40,067 nt of DNA from Acidobacteriaceae bacterium (GCA_003151985.1 PLZC01000157.1:1-40067), one strand, 5' to 3'. Numbered from the stretch's first letter, positions 8,495 to 17,033 are shown. Made by a program: numbers and translations. Notes: generated by a model from the sequence alone, not told the origin.

Positions 8495-9566
8495 AAACGG
8501 AACCACTGGCCGGATCAATCTGCTTTCAAACACAAGGTGGGTGAATGATGCAATACGATTGAGGACGCCCCACTCACATGCGCTTGCATCCGTCGGCCTC
8601 AGCCTTAATCGCGAATTAATTGAGCCGATGAAGCTTTCACAAGAGGCGATGTACTTTCCCCTCGGCTTTCCCTTGCGGATTCTTTCCAATTCCGCGGCCA
8701 TTCACGCCGCGGCAGCAAAAAGCTGGGGCTATTTCAGGCAGGCCTTTCCGCATCGGCCGCTTGAAATGCGCATTGACCTGAAAGAGGACGTCGCGGGGGC
8801 CGACACGCTGCCTCCAGAACCGGTTCACAGCGTGAGAGGTCATCTTTTCGTCTACGCGGCAGACATCAATAACTTCACAATTGCGGACCTCAACGAGGGA
8901 CGAGCGGTAGGATGCGTGACGAGGGCAACTGTAGCTTCTCCGAACTATCTGCGTTATTACATGTTGGAAGCTACCGCTCTGGTGATGGTGGCAACGCTAA
9001 GGGCGGTCGCTCTGCATGGAGCGTGTGTGCGTGTGCAGGATCGGGGCATCTTGCTCTGCGGGGACTCCGGCGCCGGCAAATCCACGCTGGCATACGCGGG
9101 CGCACGTTCAGGTTGGACCTTCGTCTGCGACGATGCCTGCTATCTGCCATTTGAGAGAGAGGATCGAATGGTCGTCGGAAACTGCCATCAGGTGCGATTT
9201 CGTCCGTCCGCATGCACGCTTTTCCCCGAGATTGAAGGGTTTCCAATCACTCCGCGGGCAACGGGCAAGCCCTCGGTTGAAGTCTCCACGTCGGAATGGC
9301 CGGAGTTGGCTACCGCCGATGCGGCGAGTGTAGATCATATCGTGTTTCTGAATCGAAGCCCAGGGCCATGCCAGGAATTGGTTCCGGTGCCCAGAGCTTC
9401 AGCATGGCCGTGGTTTCGGCAACATGTCATGGCGACTTCCGGGTCGCGCCCACTTCAGGAAGGGGCACTTTCCAGGTTGCTCAAAGCCGAGGTATTTGAA
9501 TTGAGATACCAGGAGATGAACTGGGCAATTGACCGGATCAATCAACTTGCAACCTCGGGGCAATAG
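8481..9566 (+). CDS. HPr kinase/phosphorylase-like ATPase
   Basis: About 361 residues. The C-terminal half has the HprK-type P-loop GDSGAGKS (about residues 194-201) followed by FVCDDACYL, matching the Asp pair after the P-loop in HprK. The N-terminal half does not look like the HprK N-domain. Stand-alone HprK-like kinases of this kind accompany nucleotidyltransferases in some peptide natural product (lasso-type and other RiPP) clusters, and the next gene is such a nucleotidyltransferase. No PqqD-like protein, protease, cyclase or precursor peptide was found here. The ATG at 8481 is chosen because GGAGG lies upstream at 8465-8470; an in-frame ATG at 8385 lies deep inside the cytochrome gene. 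The substrate is unknown. Confidence 0.75.
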   Translation: MTGNENGTTGRINLLSNTRWVNDAIRLRTPHSHALASVGLSLNRELIEPMKLSQEAMYFPLGFPLRILSNSAAIHAAAAKSWGYFRQAFPHRPLEMRIDLKEDVAGADTLPPEPVHSVRGHLFVYAADINNFTIADLNEGRAVGCVTRATVASPNYLRYYMLEATALVMVATLRAVALHGACVRVQDRGILLCGDSGAGKSTLAYAGARSGWTFVCDDACYLPFEREDRMVVGNCHQVRFRPSACTLFPEIEGFPITPRATGKPSVEVSTSEWPELATADAASVDHIVFLNRSPGPCQELVPVPRASAWPWFRQHVMATSGSRPLQEGALSRLLKAEVFELRYQEMNWAIDRINQLATSGQ

Positions 9567-9572
9567 GAAGAC

Positions 9573-10940
9573 ATGCAACCATATCCGATTGGCAATGGCA
9601 CGTTGACGCCGCGAGTGCCTCGCGAGTTCGCAGCACTGATGGATGCGCTGCAACTCAAGGGTGCGAATACAGACGCTCTGCTGCGGCTGGGAAACGAGGA
9701 GTGGGAGAGGTTGATGGATTTGTGCGATGTGGCACACCTCGCCCTTGCACTCGCTCAGGTCGTACCCACAGGCTTTCCGGCTTGGGTGGTGCAGCGATTA
9801 AAGCAAAATGTTGCCGACAACGCTTTGCGATTCGAGCGCGTTCGAGATAGCTACAAAGAGGCGGCTTCGGCTCTCAAGAGGGCTCGTGTTGATCATCTTG
9901 TCCTAAAGGGATTCACCCAGTCTCCAGAGTACGTAAGGGACCCTCGTTTTCGCATGCAATCGGACCTGGACCTCTTTTGCCCCCAGGATCAGATCCCCCG
10001 AGCCAAGGCGGCATTGGAAGGTATTGGTTATATGGGGGTAGATGGGTCGGAAAGTAAACTCGCGGATCACGTCGCGACCATGGCCCGTCCAGGAAACTGG
10101 GAATGGAAAGGCAACATGTATGACCCCGAGATGCCTGTGTCGATTGACTTGCATTTTTGCTTGTGGAACGACAGCGCTTGGCTAATCGAGCTTCCGGAGG
10201 TCAACTTATTCTGGAAGCAGCATGTAATTCGCAGGTTTGACAGCTTCTCATTCCCGGCCCTGCACGCGGTCGATCAGCTTGGCTACTTCGCCCTCCATAT
10301 CTTGCGTGGGGTCTTCACCGGAGACTGGATTGTCCATCATGTTCGCGAGTTGGCTGCGTTCTTGCACAGTCACGTGGAAGATGGGCGTCTATGGGAACAA
10401 TGGGAGACAACTCACAGTAATCACCAGAGAAACATGGAGGCCATTTCATTTTCTCTGGCTGAAAAATGGTTCTCCTGCAACCTCCCCGCTACTGTCCGTA
10501 AAAAGATCGATTCAATGCCGGCCCTACAGAAGAGCTGGATCGAACGGTTCGGGGGCTCTTCTCTCGAGGTAATGTTCCGTCGCATAAAAGATGGCAAGCT
10601 ACTTCACTTGTTACTTACCCATTCATGGGCGGCAAGGCAGGAAGTATTGCGAAGAGCGATCATTCCGGCGGCCATATCTGCCCCAAACACACCCGCGGTG
10701 CGCATCAAGAATCGACAAGCAAAGGAGCAAAGCAGCATGGGTCGATTCTTCGACTACCCTGTATATATCTGCAACAGGCTGTTCTCCCATGCATCGGCGA
10801 CGTCAATCTTTCTGTTACATGGGACGAGCCTTTGGCTATCTCAACGCACTCTTCGGCTTCAGTTCTGGTTGTTCCTCTCCGCCTCTTTTTTTTTGAGTCG
10901 GGCCTGTCTGCCTATTTCTTTCTCTTCAACCTCTTTTTAG
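9573..10940 (+). CDS. Uncharacterised nucleotidyltransferase family protein (PF14907-like)
   Basis: A protein of up to 455 residues resembling the uncharacterised nucleotidyltransferase family often linked to HprK-like kinases and RiPP genes. The catalytic-type acidic motif is RMQSDLDLF (Asp near residue 129-131), preceded by LVLKGF, a common element of this family. The helical part (HAVDQLGYFALHILRG; WIVHHVRELAAFLHS) also fits. It starts six bases after the HprK-like gene. The C-terminus is uncertain: the frame passes through nine T at 10886-10894, after which the last 15 or so residues look like out-of-frame MFS sequence. Its natural end is probably near LWLSQRTL (about 10850), or it is joined to the MFS by frameshifting. 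The nucleotide and acceptor are unknown. Confidence 0.75.
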   Translation: MQPYPIGNGTLTPRVPREFAALMDALQLKGANTDALLRLGNEEWERLMDLCDVAHLALALAQVVPTGFPAWVVQRLKQNVADNALRFERVRDSYKEAASALKRARVDHLVLKGFTQSPEYVRDPRFRMQSDLDLFCPQDQIPRAKAALEGIGYMGVDGSESKLADHVATMARPGNWEWKGNMYDPEMPVSIDLHFCLWNDSAWLIELPEVNLFWKQHVIRRFDSFSFPALHAVDQLGYFALHILRGVFTGDWIVHHVRELAAFLHSHVEDGRLWEQWETTHSNHQRNMEAISFSLAEKWFSCNLPATVRKKIDSMPALQKSWIERFGGSSLEVMFRRIKDGKLLHLLLTHSWAARQEVLRRAIIPAAISAPNTPAVRIKNRQAKEQSSMGRFFDYPVYICNRLFSHASATSIFLLHGTSLWLSQRTLRLQFWLFLSASFFLSRACLPISFSSTSF

Positions 10941-12046
10941 TTGGACGAGGCTACACGGAATCGGAATTGGGATTGTTCACCGGGGCAATTGCGGTTGGAA
11001 ACCTGGCTGGGGCGTTTCCCGCGGGTCGACTCGTTCAGCTTGTGGGATTGAAAAGATCGTTGATGACCTGCATTCTCCTTACTCTCGCCGTGCTTGGCGC
11101 CAAGTCGCTGTTCCTTGCATTTCAGCTTCAATTACTTTTCGCCTTTGCAACTGGCGTGGGTCTCTCCCTCTGGGCCGTTTGCATTTCACCAGCCATTGCG
11201 GAAACTACCAGTGAACGCGAACGCCCCTTTGCATTCAGTCTCTTCTTCTCTGTCGGTATTGGCGTCGGGGCTCTCGGGGCCTTTGGAGCAAGCAGAATGC
11301 CTGGATGGCTCGCAAATCATTCACCGCGCTTCCATTCGCCTGGGCCGGATCAACTGACACTGATCGCATCGTGCTGCTTTGCAGCGCTGGGAATCTTGCC
11401 ACTCGCCGCTCTCACTTTCTCCCGCATAGTAATTCCTATAACTCCCCGTCCTCTTCTCTCGCCATCCCTGATGCGTTTCCTCCCCGCTGTTGCTCTTTGG
11501 GGGTTGGTCACGGGTTCATTCAGCCCCTTCGCGAATGTTTATCTTTCAGTTCACATGCGTCTACCATTGCAGAAGATTGGCACGGTCTTCTCAATATCTC
11601 AGTTAGTTCAGGTCGGGGCGGTCCTGTGCGCACCTCTTGTTTTCCGCCGATTGGGAGTAATTGGTGGAATCATATCCGCACAGTTCGCAACATCACTGTG
11701 CTTTGTCCTGTTGGCTCTGAGCAACCGCCCGTTGATTGCGTCCTCCGTTTATGTGGCTCTTATGGCGTTTCAGTATATGAATGAGCCCGGGCTTTACAGC
11801 CTGTTAATGCGCATGGCGCCGGAAGAACAGAGAAGTGGCGCATCAGCTTCGATGAGCTTTGTCCTATCTTCGATGCAACTGGTGGCGGCCGCATCTGCAG
11901 GGTGGGCCTTCAAGAATTTCGGCTATCCGGTGGTTTTGGGAACGATCGCCATACTTCCGCTGATCGCGGCAGGAATGTTCCGCAAGCTCCCCAGTGAACG
12001 AATGATGGGTGCGCAACAGCAGGTTGCAGAAGGACAACCAGGCTGA
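10832..12046 (+). CDS. Major facilitator superfamily transporter (start uncertain)
   Basis: About 400 residues with 10-12 predicted membrane helices and the MFS loop motif between helices 2 and 3 (GRLVQLVGLKRSLM). The first helix contains FFFESGLSAYFFLFNLFLVG. The frame is open from an ATG at 10625, but that would overlap the nucleotidyltransferase by over 300 bases with a non-membrane N-terminus. No good ATG lies near helix 1; a TTG at 10832 is the nearest reasonable start. A one-base backward shift on the T9 run at 10886-10894 would instead join the upstream frame (RLQFWLFLSAS) to this protein and gives a very natural MFS N-terminus. Substrate unknown; as the last gene of the operon it may export a product or import a substrate of the kinase/nucleotidyltransferase pair. 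Confidence 0.75.
   Translation: MAISTHSSASVLVVPLRLFFFESGLSAYFFLFNLFLVGRGYTESELGLFTGAIAVGNLAGAFPAGRLVQLVGLKRSLMTCILLTLAVLGAKSLFLAFQLQLLFAFATGVGLSLWAVCISPAIAETTSERERPFAFSLFFSVGIGVGALGAFGASRMPGWLANHSPRFHSPGPDQLTLIASCCFAALGILPLAALTFSRIVIPITPRPLLSPSLMRFLPAVALWGLVTGSFSPFANVYLSVHMRLPLQKIGTVFSISQLVQVGAVLCAPLVFRRLGVIGGIISAQFATSLCFVLLALSNRPLIASSVYVALMAFQYMNEPGLYSLLMRMAPEEQRSGASASMSFVLSSMQLVAAASAGWAFKNFGYPVVLGTIAILPLIAAGMFRKLPSERMMGAQQQVAEGQPG
10886..10894 (+). other. T9 run at the out-of-frame junction of nucleotidyltransferase and MFS genes
   Basis: Nine consecutive T. The upstream frame reads TCT TTT TTT TTG across it; slipping back one base gives TCT TTT TTT TTT GAG and enters the MFS frame. It is either a slippery site, a true indel, or a homopolymer sequencing error. 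Confidence 0.5.
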
Positions 12047-12106
12047 CGTTTTCCCGCATTTGAACGAACCGATGCGGCCAGCCCAAAAGGTCTTGTGCCG
12101 ATCCCA

Positions 12107-12838
12107 TCAATAAGTGGAAGGCTGATCGGGGCGATAATCTTCACCGAACTTATTCTTGTGCGGAGGTATTGTGTCGCTTGTGACAAGCTGAATAGTACCA
12201 AGATCGCCCTGTGAGGGAGTTATATGTACACGCCGTGTGAGGGTATCTAACAGTTTAACATCCGCCCCTTCGGCCCACACATGCAACTCGTAAATCCCCT
12301 CAGGAACATTGTGCAATGCGATGTGCCCGCTGCCTGCGGAAACGGAAAAATAGGGGGTGGCGAGGGTGATGATCACGGCGCCCATCTCGGGGTGGATATT
12401 GCAGAAAATGTAGGAGACTCCCTCGTGATCGAAGCGAACGTCTTTGGTGCTGCCGGCCTCGTACAGTCCCAGATCGAAGCGCTTTCCGTTGAATTGCGAA
12501 AAGACATTGTGAAAGAAATGGTCTAGATTTGGAAACTCCACCATGCTGCCCAACGGCACAACCAGGAGATGAGGCGAGAAGCCTTTGTTCTTCTGCGCCA
12601 TTCGAAAGTGCTCGGCAGGCGCCGTGGCTATTGCTGCCTCTGGATCCTGAGAAACCCCGCTCAACCACAACACAACTGTCGAGGAAGGACTATGAGCCGT
12701 AACTTTCTCTGCTCCGGGGTGGATCACCTGTATCTGAGCCTGCACTTCCACGTCCTGCGGGGAGGTCCACGCAAGAGGTGCAATGGTCAGCAAACTCAGC
12801 ATCACGATTGCACGGGAAATCACCATCTTACTCCTCAT
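12107..12838 (-). CDS. Exported type-1 copper (plastocyanin-like) cupredoxin with regulatory-like C-terminal domain
   Basis: A 243-residue exported protein. A signal peptide (hydrophobic IVMLSLLTIAPLAW) is followed by a cupredoxin domain with the four type-1 copper ligands His110, Cys146, His149 and Met152 (DHFFHNVFS and FCNIHPEMG). A short carboxypeptidase-regulatory-like beta domain follows (IALHNVPEGIYELHVWAEG). Similar proteins are annotated as methylamine-utilisation-like or plastocyanin-like. The start is the ATG at 12838, which shares its A with the stop of the barrel gene upstream (TGATG), so the two are translationally coupled. A periplasmic electron carrier or copper carrier working with the barrel protein is inferred. 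Confidence 0.82.
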   Translation of the reverse strand: MRSKMVISRAIVMLSLLTIAPLAWTSPQDVEVQAQIQVIHPGAEKVTAHSPSSTVVLWLSGVSQDPEAAIATAPAEHFRMAQKNKGFSPHLLVVPLGSMVEFPNLDHFFHNVFSQFNGKRFDLGLYEAGSTKDVRFDHEGVSYIFCNIHPEMGAVIITLATPYFSVSAGSGHIALHNVPEGIYELHVWAEGADVKLLDTLTRRVHITPSQGDLGTIQLVTSDTIPPHKNKFGEDYRPDQPSTY

Positions 12839-14367
12839 CAGAATGAATACCCTGCGGCCAGTCCGAAAATGCGGTCCCGATTCGAATCTCCCGCAATGGT
12901 CCAGCTTTGTAAGCGTCGAAACTCGGCAGAAAGCAAAAAGTATGGCCGGGGCCGGAAAACCAGATTTCCAAACACGTTCTGATTGCGAGCAAGGTTGGCG
13001 TAGATGTCTGGCTCGGTTGCCAGGTCGGAATTTCGCAGATCCTGCGCCAGTGCGTTGTCCTGTCCCGCCGCCACATTTGCTTCGAGCGATGGCAAAAGCA
13101 TGAACTTCATCTGCGCCCATCCGCCTTCGTCATTTAACCCGCGCAAGGACCTGTACGATGCATACGGTACGTAGTCTTTGAATGCCCCGCCACCAAGACC
13201 TCCGATAGCGCGACCGCGATAAATCACCCCGGATAGCTCGACTGCACCGGGAAGGAATACATTCCAATCTGCAGTTGCCGCCCACGCGTCGACGTGGCGG
13301 CTATAGGTGTACGACTGACGGCTGTAGTACCCGCCGGTTCCCAAATTGATCGGATGCTCACGCCATGACAGTGTGGTACCAACTCGCGCCTCGAATCCCG
13401 GCTGACGACTCCGCTCCGATGCATCCGGCTGTCGTTGTCCATTCGTCGCAGGAGGGCCGGGCGCCGCCGGATCCATCAATCCAAATTCCGCACTAAGCCG
13501 CCCGTGAGGTAGAATTCCGTTTTCCTTGAACCTAAGTTGCGGCACCCAAGTCCACAGATTTCCTGACCATGCCAGAGCCGGTTCTCCCACGCTGAGCCAT
13601 GAGGTTGGTTGCCATGGCGAGATCAGCGGCCGATCGAATGCGAATTCAATTGAACGGTCTGGCCATTCAAGACCGGCACGTCCCGTGCGGAAGCGCACGG
13701 AACCTGCGGCGGTGTTGTAATCGGTGTATGGCAGTCCACCAAAGAAATCGATGCTTAGCTCGGCGGAGGCTTTTGCCCCCCATAGATGAGGGCCCGACCC
13801 GGTTACGCTAAGGACCGTCTGGCGGACGGTCGCGCTTTGACTCCCCGACGCCGCATTTGCCTCACCCGGCAGCGCTACCGTTGGGAGGTCAATATTGTCC
13901 GAATTGCCGCCGTTCACCAGTGAAGTGAACAGCAACGTTCCAGAGATGCGCACCGGGTACTTTGTCCCACTTTCCACCTTGGTTTCATCGTGTTGCTTCA
14001 CTTCGGCCTGAAGAATATCGGTCTGTTCCCGAAGCTGCTCGACGCTACCACGAAGGGTGGCTGCGGCAGTTGCTGCCTCTTCGCTCGGATTCTTCTCAGC
14101 TAGTTTCGCCCGCAATGAATTGAGTTCCGCGCGCAGTTCAGCCATCTCGCTTTGCGACTCTTTCAGCTGTTGCCGCATACTCTCCAGCTTGGCGGTAAGT
14201 TGATCCAGATGGTCCTCAAGTTCGTCCGCTTTGTCCAGTTTCTTCGCGGACGAAGGGGCCTCCGAAGAGGTCGCTGTCGTTTGGGCTCGCGAGACGGCTG
14301 TGAGGGCAAAGACCGCCAACATTGCAACGGCGATCCCGTACCGTGGTGCCGGATTCCAAATGATCAT
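12838..14367 (-). CDS. Outer-membrane beta-barrel protein with N-terminal coiled coil
   Basis: About 509 residues: a signal peptide (VAMLAVFALTAVSRAQ), a long coiled-coil segment (ADELEDHLDQLTAKLESMRQ onward to about residue 135), and a barrel of amphipathic strands ending in Phe (FGLAAGYSF). Coiled coil plus porin resembles porins that trimerise or contact the peptidoglycan. The ATG at 14367 has AGAGGA just upstream; an upstream in-frame start at 14448 would place extra charged residues before the signal peptide. It follows the histidine kinase by 34 bases and couples to the cupredoxin by TGATG, so the order is regulator, kinase, barrel, copper protein. Substrate unknown. Confidence 0.75.
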   Translation of the reverse strand: MIIWNPAPRYGIAVAMLAVFALTAVSRAQTTATSSEAPSSAKKLDKADELEDHLDQLTAKLESMRQQLKESQSEMAELRAELNSLRAKLAEKNPSEEAATAAATLRGSVEQLREQTDILQAEVKQHDETKVESGTKYPVRISGTLLFTSLVNGGNSDNIDLPTVALPGEANAASGSQSATVRQTVLSVTGSGPHLWGAKASAELSIDFFGGLPYTDYNTAAGSVRFRTGRAGLEWPDRSIEFAFDRPLISPWQPTSWLSVGEPALAWSGNLWTWVPQLRFKENGILPHGRLSAEFGLMDPAAPGPPATNGQRQPDASERSRQPGFEARVGTTLSWREHPINLGTGGYYSRQSYTYSRHVDAWAATADWNVFLPGAVELSGVIYRGRAIGGLGGGAFKDYVPYASYRSLRGLNDEGGWAQMKFMLLPSLEANVAAGQDNALAQDLRNSDLATEPDIYANLARNQNVFGNLVFRPRPYFLLSAEFRRLQSWTIAGDSNRDRIFGLAAGYSF

Positions 14368-14401
14368 GCTGTCCTCTGTCGGATGCCGGTTCAATTCAAC
14401 T

Positions 14402-16219
14402 TCAACTTTGTGCAAAGGGTGTTTCCGCGGGGTGAGAGATTCCTGCAAATTCCCGTAACTTCGATTTGGATAGAGATAGACGGAAGACGGTATGGCCAGC
14501 CTGAGATTCTTCGAGCGTCACGCCGCCACCGTGTTCCTGGGCAATCTTGTGCGCCAGCGTCAGTCCCAAACCTATGCCGCTCTGTTTGCCGACGCTCACG
14601 AATGGCTGAAAAAGCGTTACCCGAACTGACTCAGACACTCCAGGGCCATTATCGACGATGCAAAAGCTGATCCAGTCACTATCTTCCGTGAGAGAAATGC
14701 GGATTTGCGCGGCGCCCGCCCCATGCCGTGCCGCCTGGCAGGCATTTAGAAGTAGATTGTAGATCGCGCGCTCAATCTTGAGTGTGTCGATCCATGCTTC
14801 AATCTGTGGCATTTGAATCAAGCTGAATTGCACATCTTGTGCATCCGGATGTGCACGAACCATCGCTAACGATCGCTCGGCAAGGAATGGCAGGGATTCA
14901 TAAGAAAGCTGCAGCGATTCGCCGGTACGGCTGAAGAGAAGCAGGGATTCGATGAGGTCTGTCATGCCGCGCACGCCTTGGCGAATTTCCGCCAACAATT
15001 CCAGCCGCTCTCCCGGCCGGATAGAATCCTCGCCCAGAAACTCCGCATTGGCATACACGGCAGAGAGATAATGCCGCAGATCGTGGGAAATTGAACTCGC
15101 CATTCTTCCAATCGTTGCCAGCCGCTCGGCGGCGAGAAGCTCTTCTTGAGCGCTGCGGAGGCGTCGTCGCATCAGGTCGAATGCCTCGCCCAGCTCTCGA
15201 ATCTCTCTGGCCCCCTTGCTCTGCAGTTGATAGTCGAAGTTGCCGGCGCCAAGCGCGCGCGCTCCAGCAACCAGTTTGTCCAGCGGGCGTGTGATGGTGG
15301 TGGAAAGATAAACCGCCAGTGCTCCGCTTAGCACCAGGAGCGAGGCGCCTAGCACCAGCAGCACAAGGTTCAACCGCGTGAGATACTGGCTCGCCTGATC
15401 GTAGGACTTCAAGGCCACCAGTTCAACTACAGGATCTGAGGGGCTCGAAAGCAAAGCGGAGGCGTGCACGAAATGTTCGCGGCCAAACCATGTATCTCCT
15501 CCGCTCGGGTTATTGGAAAGCAGCGCCTCTTTCCATCCCGTGCTCTCCGCCTGGTGACGCGCGTCAAGAGTTGTAGCAACCAGCGTCCGATCGGCATAAA
15601 AGATCACATCGGCGGACGCAGCCTGACTCACCTCTTCTGCCAACTGGCGATTGACAGCGTATCCCAAAAGAACGTAACCCAGCCGCGTTCCCGTAACTGC
15701 CGGTCCGAAGTAAAGTGGCTGAGACGCAACTTCGTAAAGGCTCCCGCGCAGCACAAGATAATGCGGCGGTTGTGCGGCAAACCCCGATGGTGCAATCGAA
15801 ACCGCAACGTCCGGTCCGCTCCACGAAGAGCCACCCTGGAACACCGCCACAGGGTTGCCGTTTTGGTCTGCCAGAACGAAAAGATCGCCTCCGCTGAGCC
15901 GATAGAAAGGTGTCGCTCCATCGCGGATGGTGCGCTCATCGAAAGTGGTCATCAGCGATTTGAGCACTGGAAGCGCGGCAAGCAGAGATACCTCTCGCCG
16001 CAGCATCTGCTGTCGTTGCGTCTCAATGTTGCGGAAGGTGAGTATTGAGCGCTCGAGATCGGCGGAAATGTCGCGGCGAATCTGCTTCTGGAGAATGCTG
16101 TGAACAATAACCAGGCTAAGGGCCGTCACCCCAAATGAGATAGAGACCATGCAGAGCAGAAGCGTTGTTCGCATACGCATCGCCACAGACGCCTTGCCTC
16201 CGTTCGATTCCCGCCTCAT
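14402..16219 (-). CDS. Sensor histidine kinase with periplasmic sensor, HAMP and HATPase domains
   Basis: About 605 residues. One membrane helix near residues 18-40, a periplasmic sensor of some 230 residues with a cache-like pattern (FYRLSGGDLFVLADQNGNPV), a second helix (LVLLVLGASLLVLSGALAV), a HAMP linker (TITRPLDKLVAGARALGAGN), and a catalytic part with the phosphoacceptor box SISHDLRHYL, the N box LLNACQAARHG, and the ATP-lid motifs DNGPGV and GIGLGL. It starts at 16219, overlapping the response regulator stop by four bases (ATGA), so the two are coupled partners. The signal is unknown; with a barrel and copper protein behind it, metal, redox or anion sensing is plausible. Confidence 0.92.
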   Translation of the reverse strand: MRRESNGGKASVAMRMRTTLLLCMVSISFGVTALSLVIVHSILQKQIRRDISADLERSILTFRNIETQRQQMLRREVSLLAALPVLKSLMTTFDERTIRDGATPFYRLSGGDLFVLADQNGNPVAVFQGGSSWSGPDVAVSIAPSGFAAQPPHYLVLRGSLYEVASQPLYFGPAVTGTRLGYVLLGYAVNRQLAEEVSQAASADVIFYADRTLVATTLDARHQAESTGWKEALLSNNPSGGDTWFGREHFVHASALLSSPSDPVVELVALKSYDQASQYLTRLNLVLLVLGASLLVLSGALAVYLSTTITRPLDKLVAGARALGAGNFDYQLQSKGAREIRELGEAFDLMRRRLRSAQEELLAAERLATIGRMASSISHDLRHYLSAVYANAEFLGEDSIRPGERLELLAEIRQGVRGMTDLIESLLLFSRTGESLQLSYESLPFLAERSLAMVRAHPDAQDVQFSLIQMPQIEAWIDTLKIERAIYNLLLNACQAARHGAGAAQIRISLTEDSDWISFCIVDNGPGVSESVRVTLFQPFVSVGKQSGIGLGLTLAHKIAQEHGGGVTLEESQAGHTVFRLSLSKSKLREFAGISHPAETPFAQS

Positions 16220-16905
16220 TCCTGTTGCATCTGCACAAAGCGGTAGCCGGCGCCATGGACCGTGCAAAAATGCACCGGGTTCGCCGGATTCTCTTCGAGT
16301 TTCTGCCGCAGCTTCAAGATCTGATTGTCTACGGTTCGGGTGGTTGGGTAAGAGTTATATCCCCACACCTCAATCAGCAACTCCTCCCGGCTAAGCACTC
16401 GCTCTGGATTCTCAAGGAAAAAACGAAGCAGCTTGAATTCGTGTGCGGTCAGCACCACCTGCCTGCCATTCTTGGTCGCCCGCATCCGTGCAAAATCCAC
16501 CTGAACATCGCCGAACGTGACGTTCGGCCGGAGACGCGACCGCTTCGTACGCCGGATCGCCGCCTGCACCCGCGCAAGCAGTTCCCGCGGACTGAACGGC
16601 TTTGTAACATAGTCGTCGGCTCCCAGCTCCAGAAGAAGTACCTTGTCCGCCACTTCTGAAATCGCGCTAAGAATCACGACCGGCATATCTGGAAAGCTCT
16701 GCTTTAAGGATCGGCAAACCTCGCGACCCGACACCTCCGGAAGCATTAGGTCAAGCACCACTGCATCAGGCGTTGAGGCGCTTGCAAGCTCCAACCCCTC
16801 CCTACCGTTGGTGGCGCTACGGATTTCGTATCCTTCTGATGTAAACAGCCGCTGCAATGCCTTGAGGATGCGCGCATCGTCTTCGATGACCAGTATCGTG
16901 CCCAT
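16216..16905 (-). CDS. OmpR/PhoB-family response regulator
   Basis: A 229-residue response regulator. Receiver domain with the acidic pair in LVIEDD, phosphoacceptor Asp in VVLDLMLPE and the conserved Lys in VTKPF; then a winged-helix trans_reg_C domain (LTAHEFKLLRFFLENPERV) with the recognition helix in TTRTVDNQILKLRQKLE, similar to PhoB-type helices. ATG 16905 is chosen because it opens directly into the receiver strand (GTILVIEDD); a TTG at 16941 is possible. It heads the operon of kinase, barrel and cupredoxin. A direct repeat of the type such regulators bind lies 110 bases upstream, so autoregulation is likely. Confidence 0.92.
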   Translation of the reverse strand: MGTILVIEDDARILKALQRLFTSEGYEIRSATNGREGLELASASTPDAVVLDLMLPEVSGREVCRSLKQSFPDMPVVILSAISEVADKVLLLELGADDYVTKPFSPRELLARVQAAIRRTKRSRLRPNVTFGDVQVDFARMRATKNGRQVVLTAHEFKLLRFFLENPERVLSREELLIEVWGYNSYPTTRTVDNQILKLRQKLEENPANPVHFCTVHGAGYRFVQMQQE

Positions 16906-17015
16906 TAACAAACTCTGCTTTCTGGATTCGGAAGTGTCCAATTATCTCCAACTGAAGACAATTGTGCACCATTTTTGCGGAATTGCCGAGACCCGATTGC
17001 GGGAGTAACAACCTG

Positions 17016-17033
17016 ATGACATCTTAGTGACAT
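17016..17033 (-). promoter_or_regulatory. Pho-box-like direct repeat upstream of the two-component operon
   Basis: On the minus strand the sequence reads ATGTCAC-TAAG-ATGTCAT: two 7-base repeats at an 11-base pitch, the geometry of OmpR/PhoB-family sites. Twelve of the 14 repeat bases match the E. coli Pho-box half-site CTGTCAT. It is 110 bases before the regulator start, suggesting autoregulation. Confidence 0.5.

Noticed and set aside
7994-9566. PTS-type carbon regulation by the HprK-like protein
   Set aside because: No HPr or EI-type gene in the window, and the N-terminal half does not resemble the HprK N-domain.
8385-9572. RiPP precursor peptide next to the HprK-like kinase
   Set aside because: Genes are packed with no gap large enough, and short frames in other phases have no leader/core character.
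10625-10831. MFS transporter starting at ATG 10625
   Set aside because: It would overlap the nucleotidyltransferase by over 300 bases with a hydrophilic, non-MFS N-terminus.
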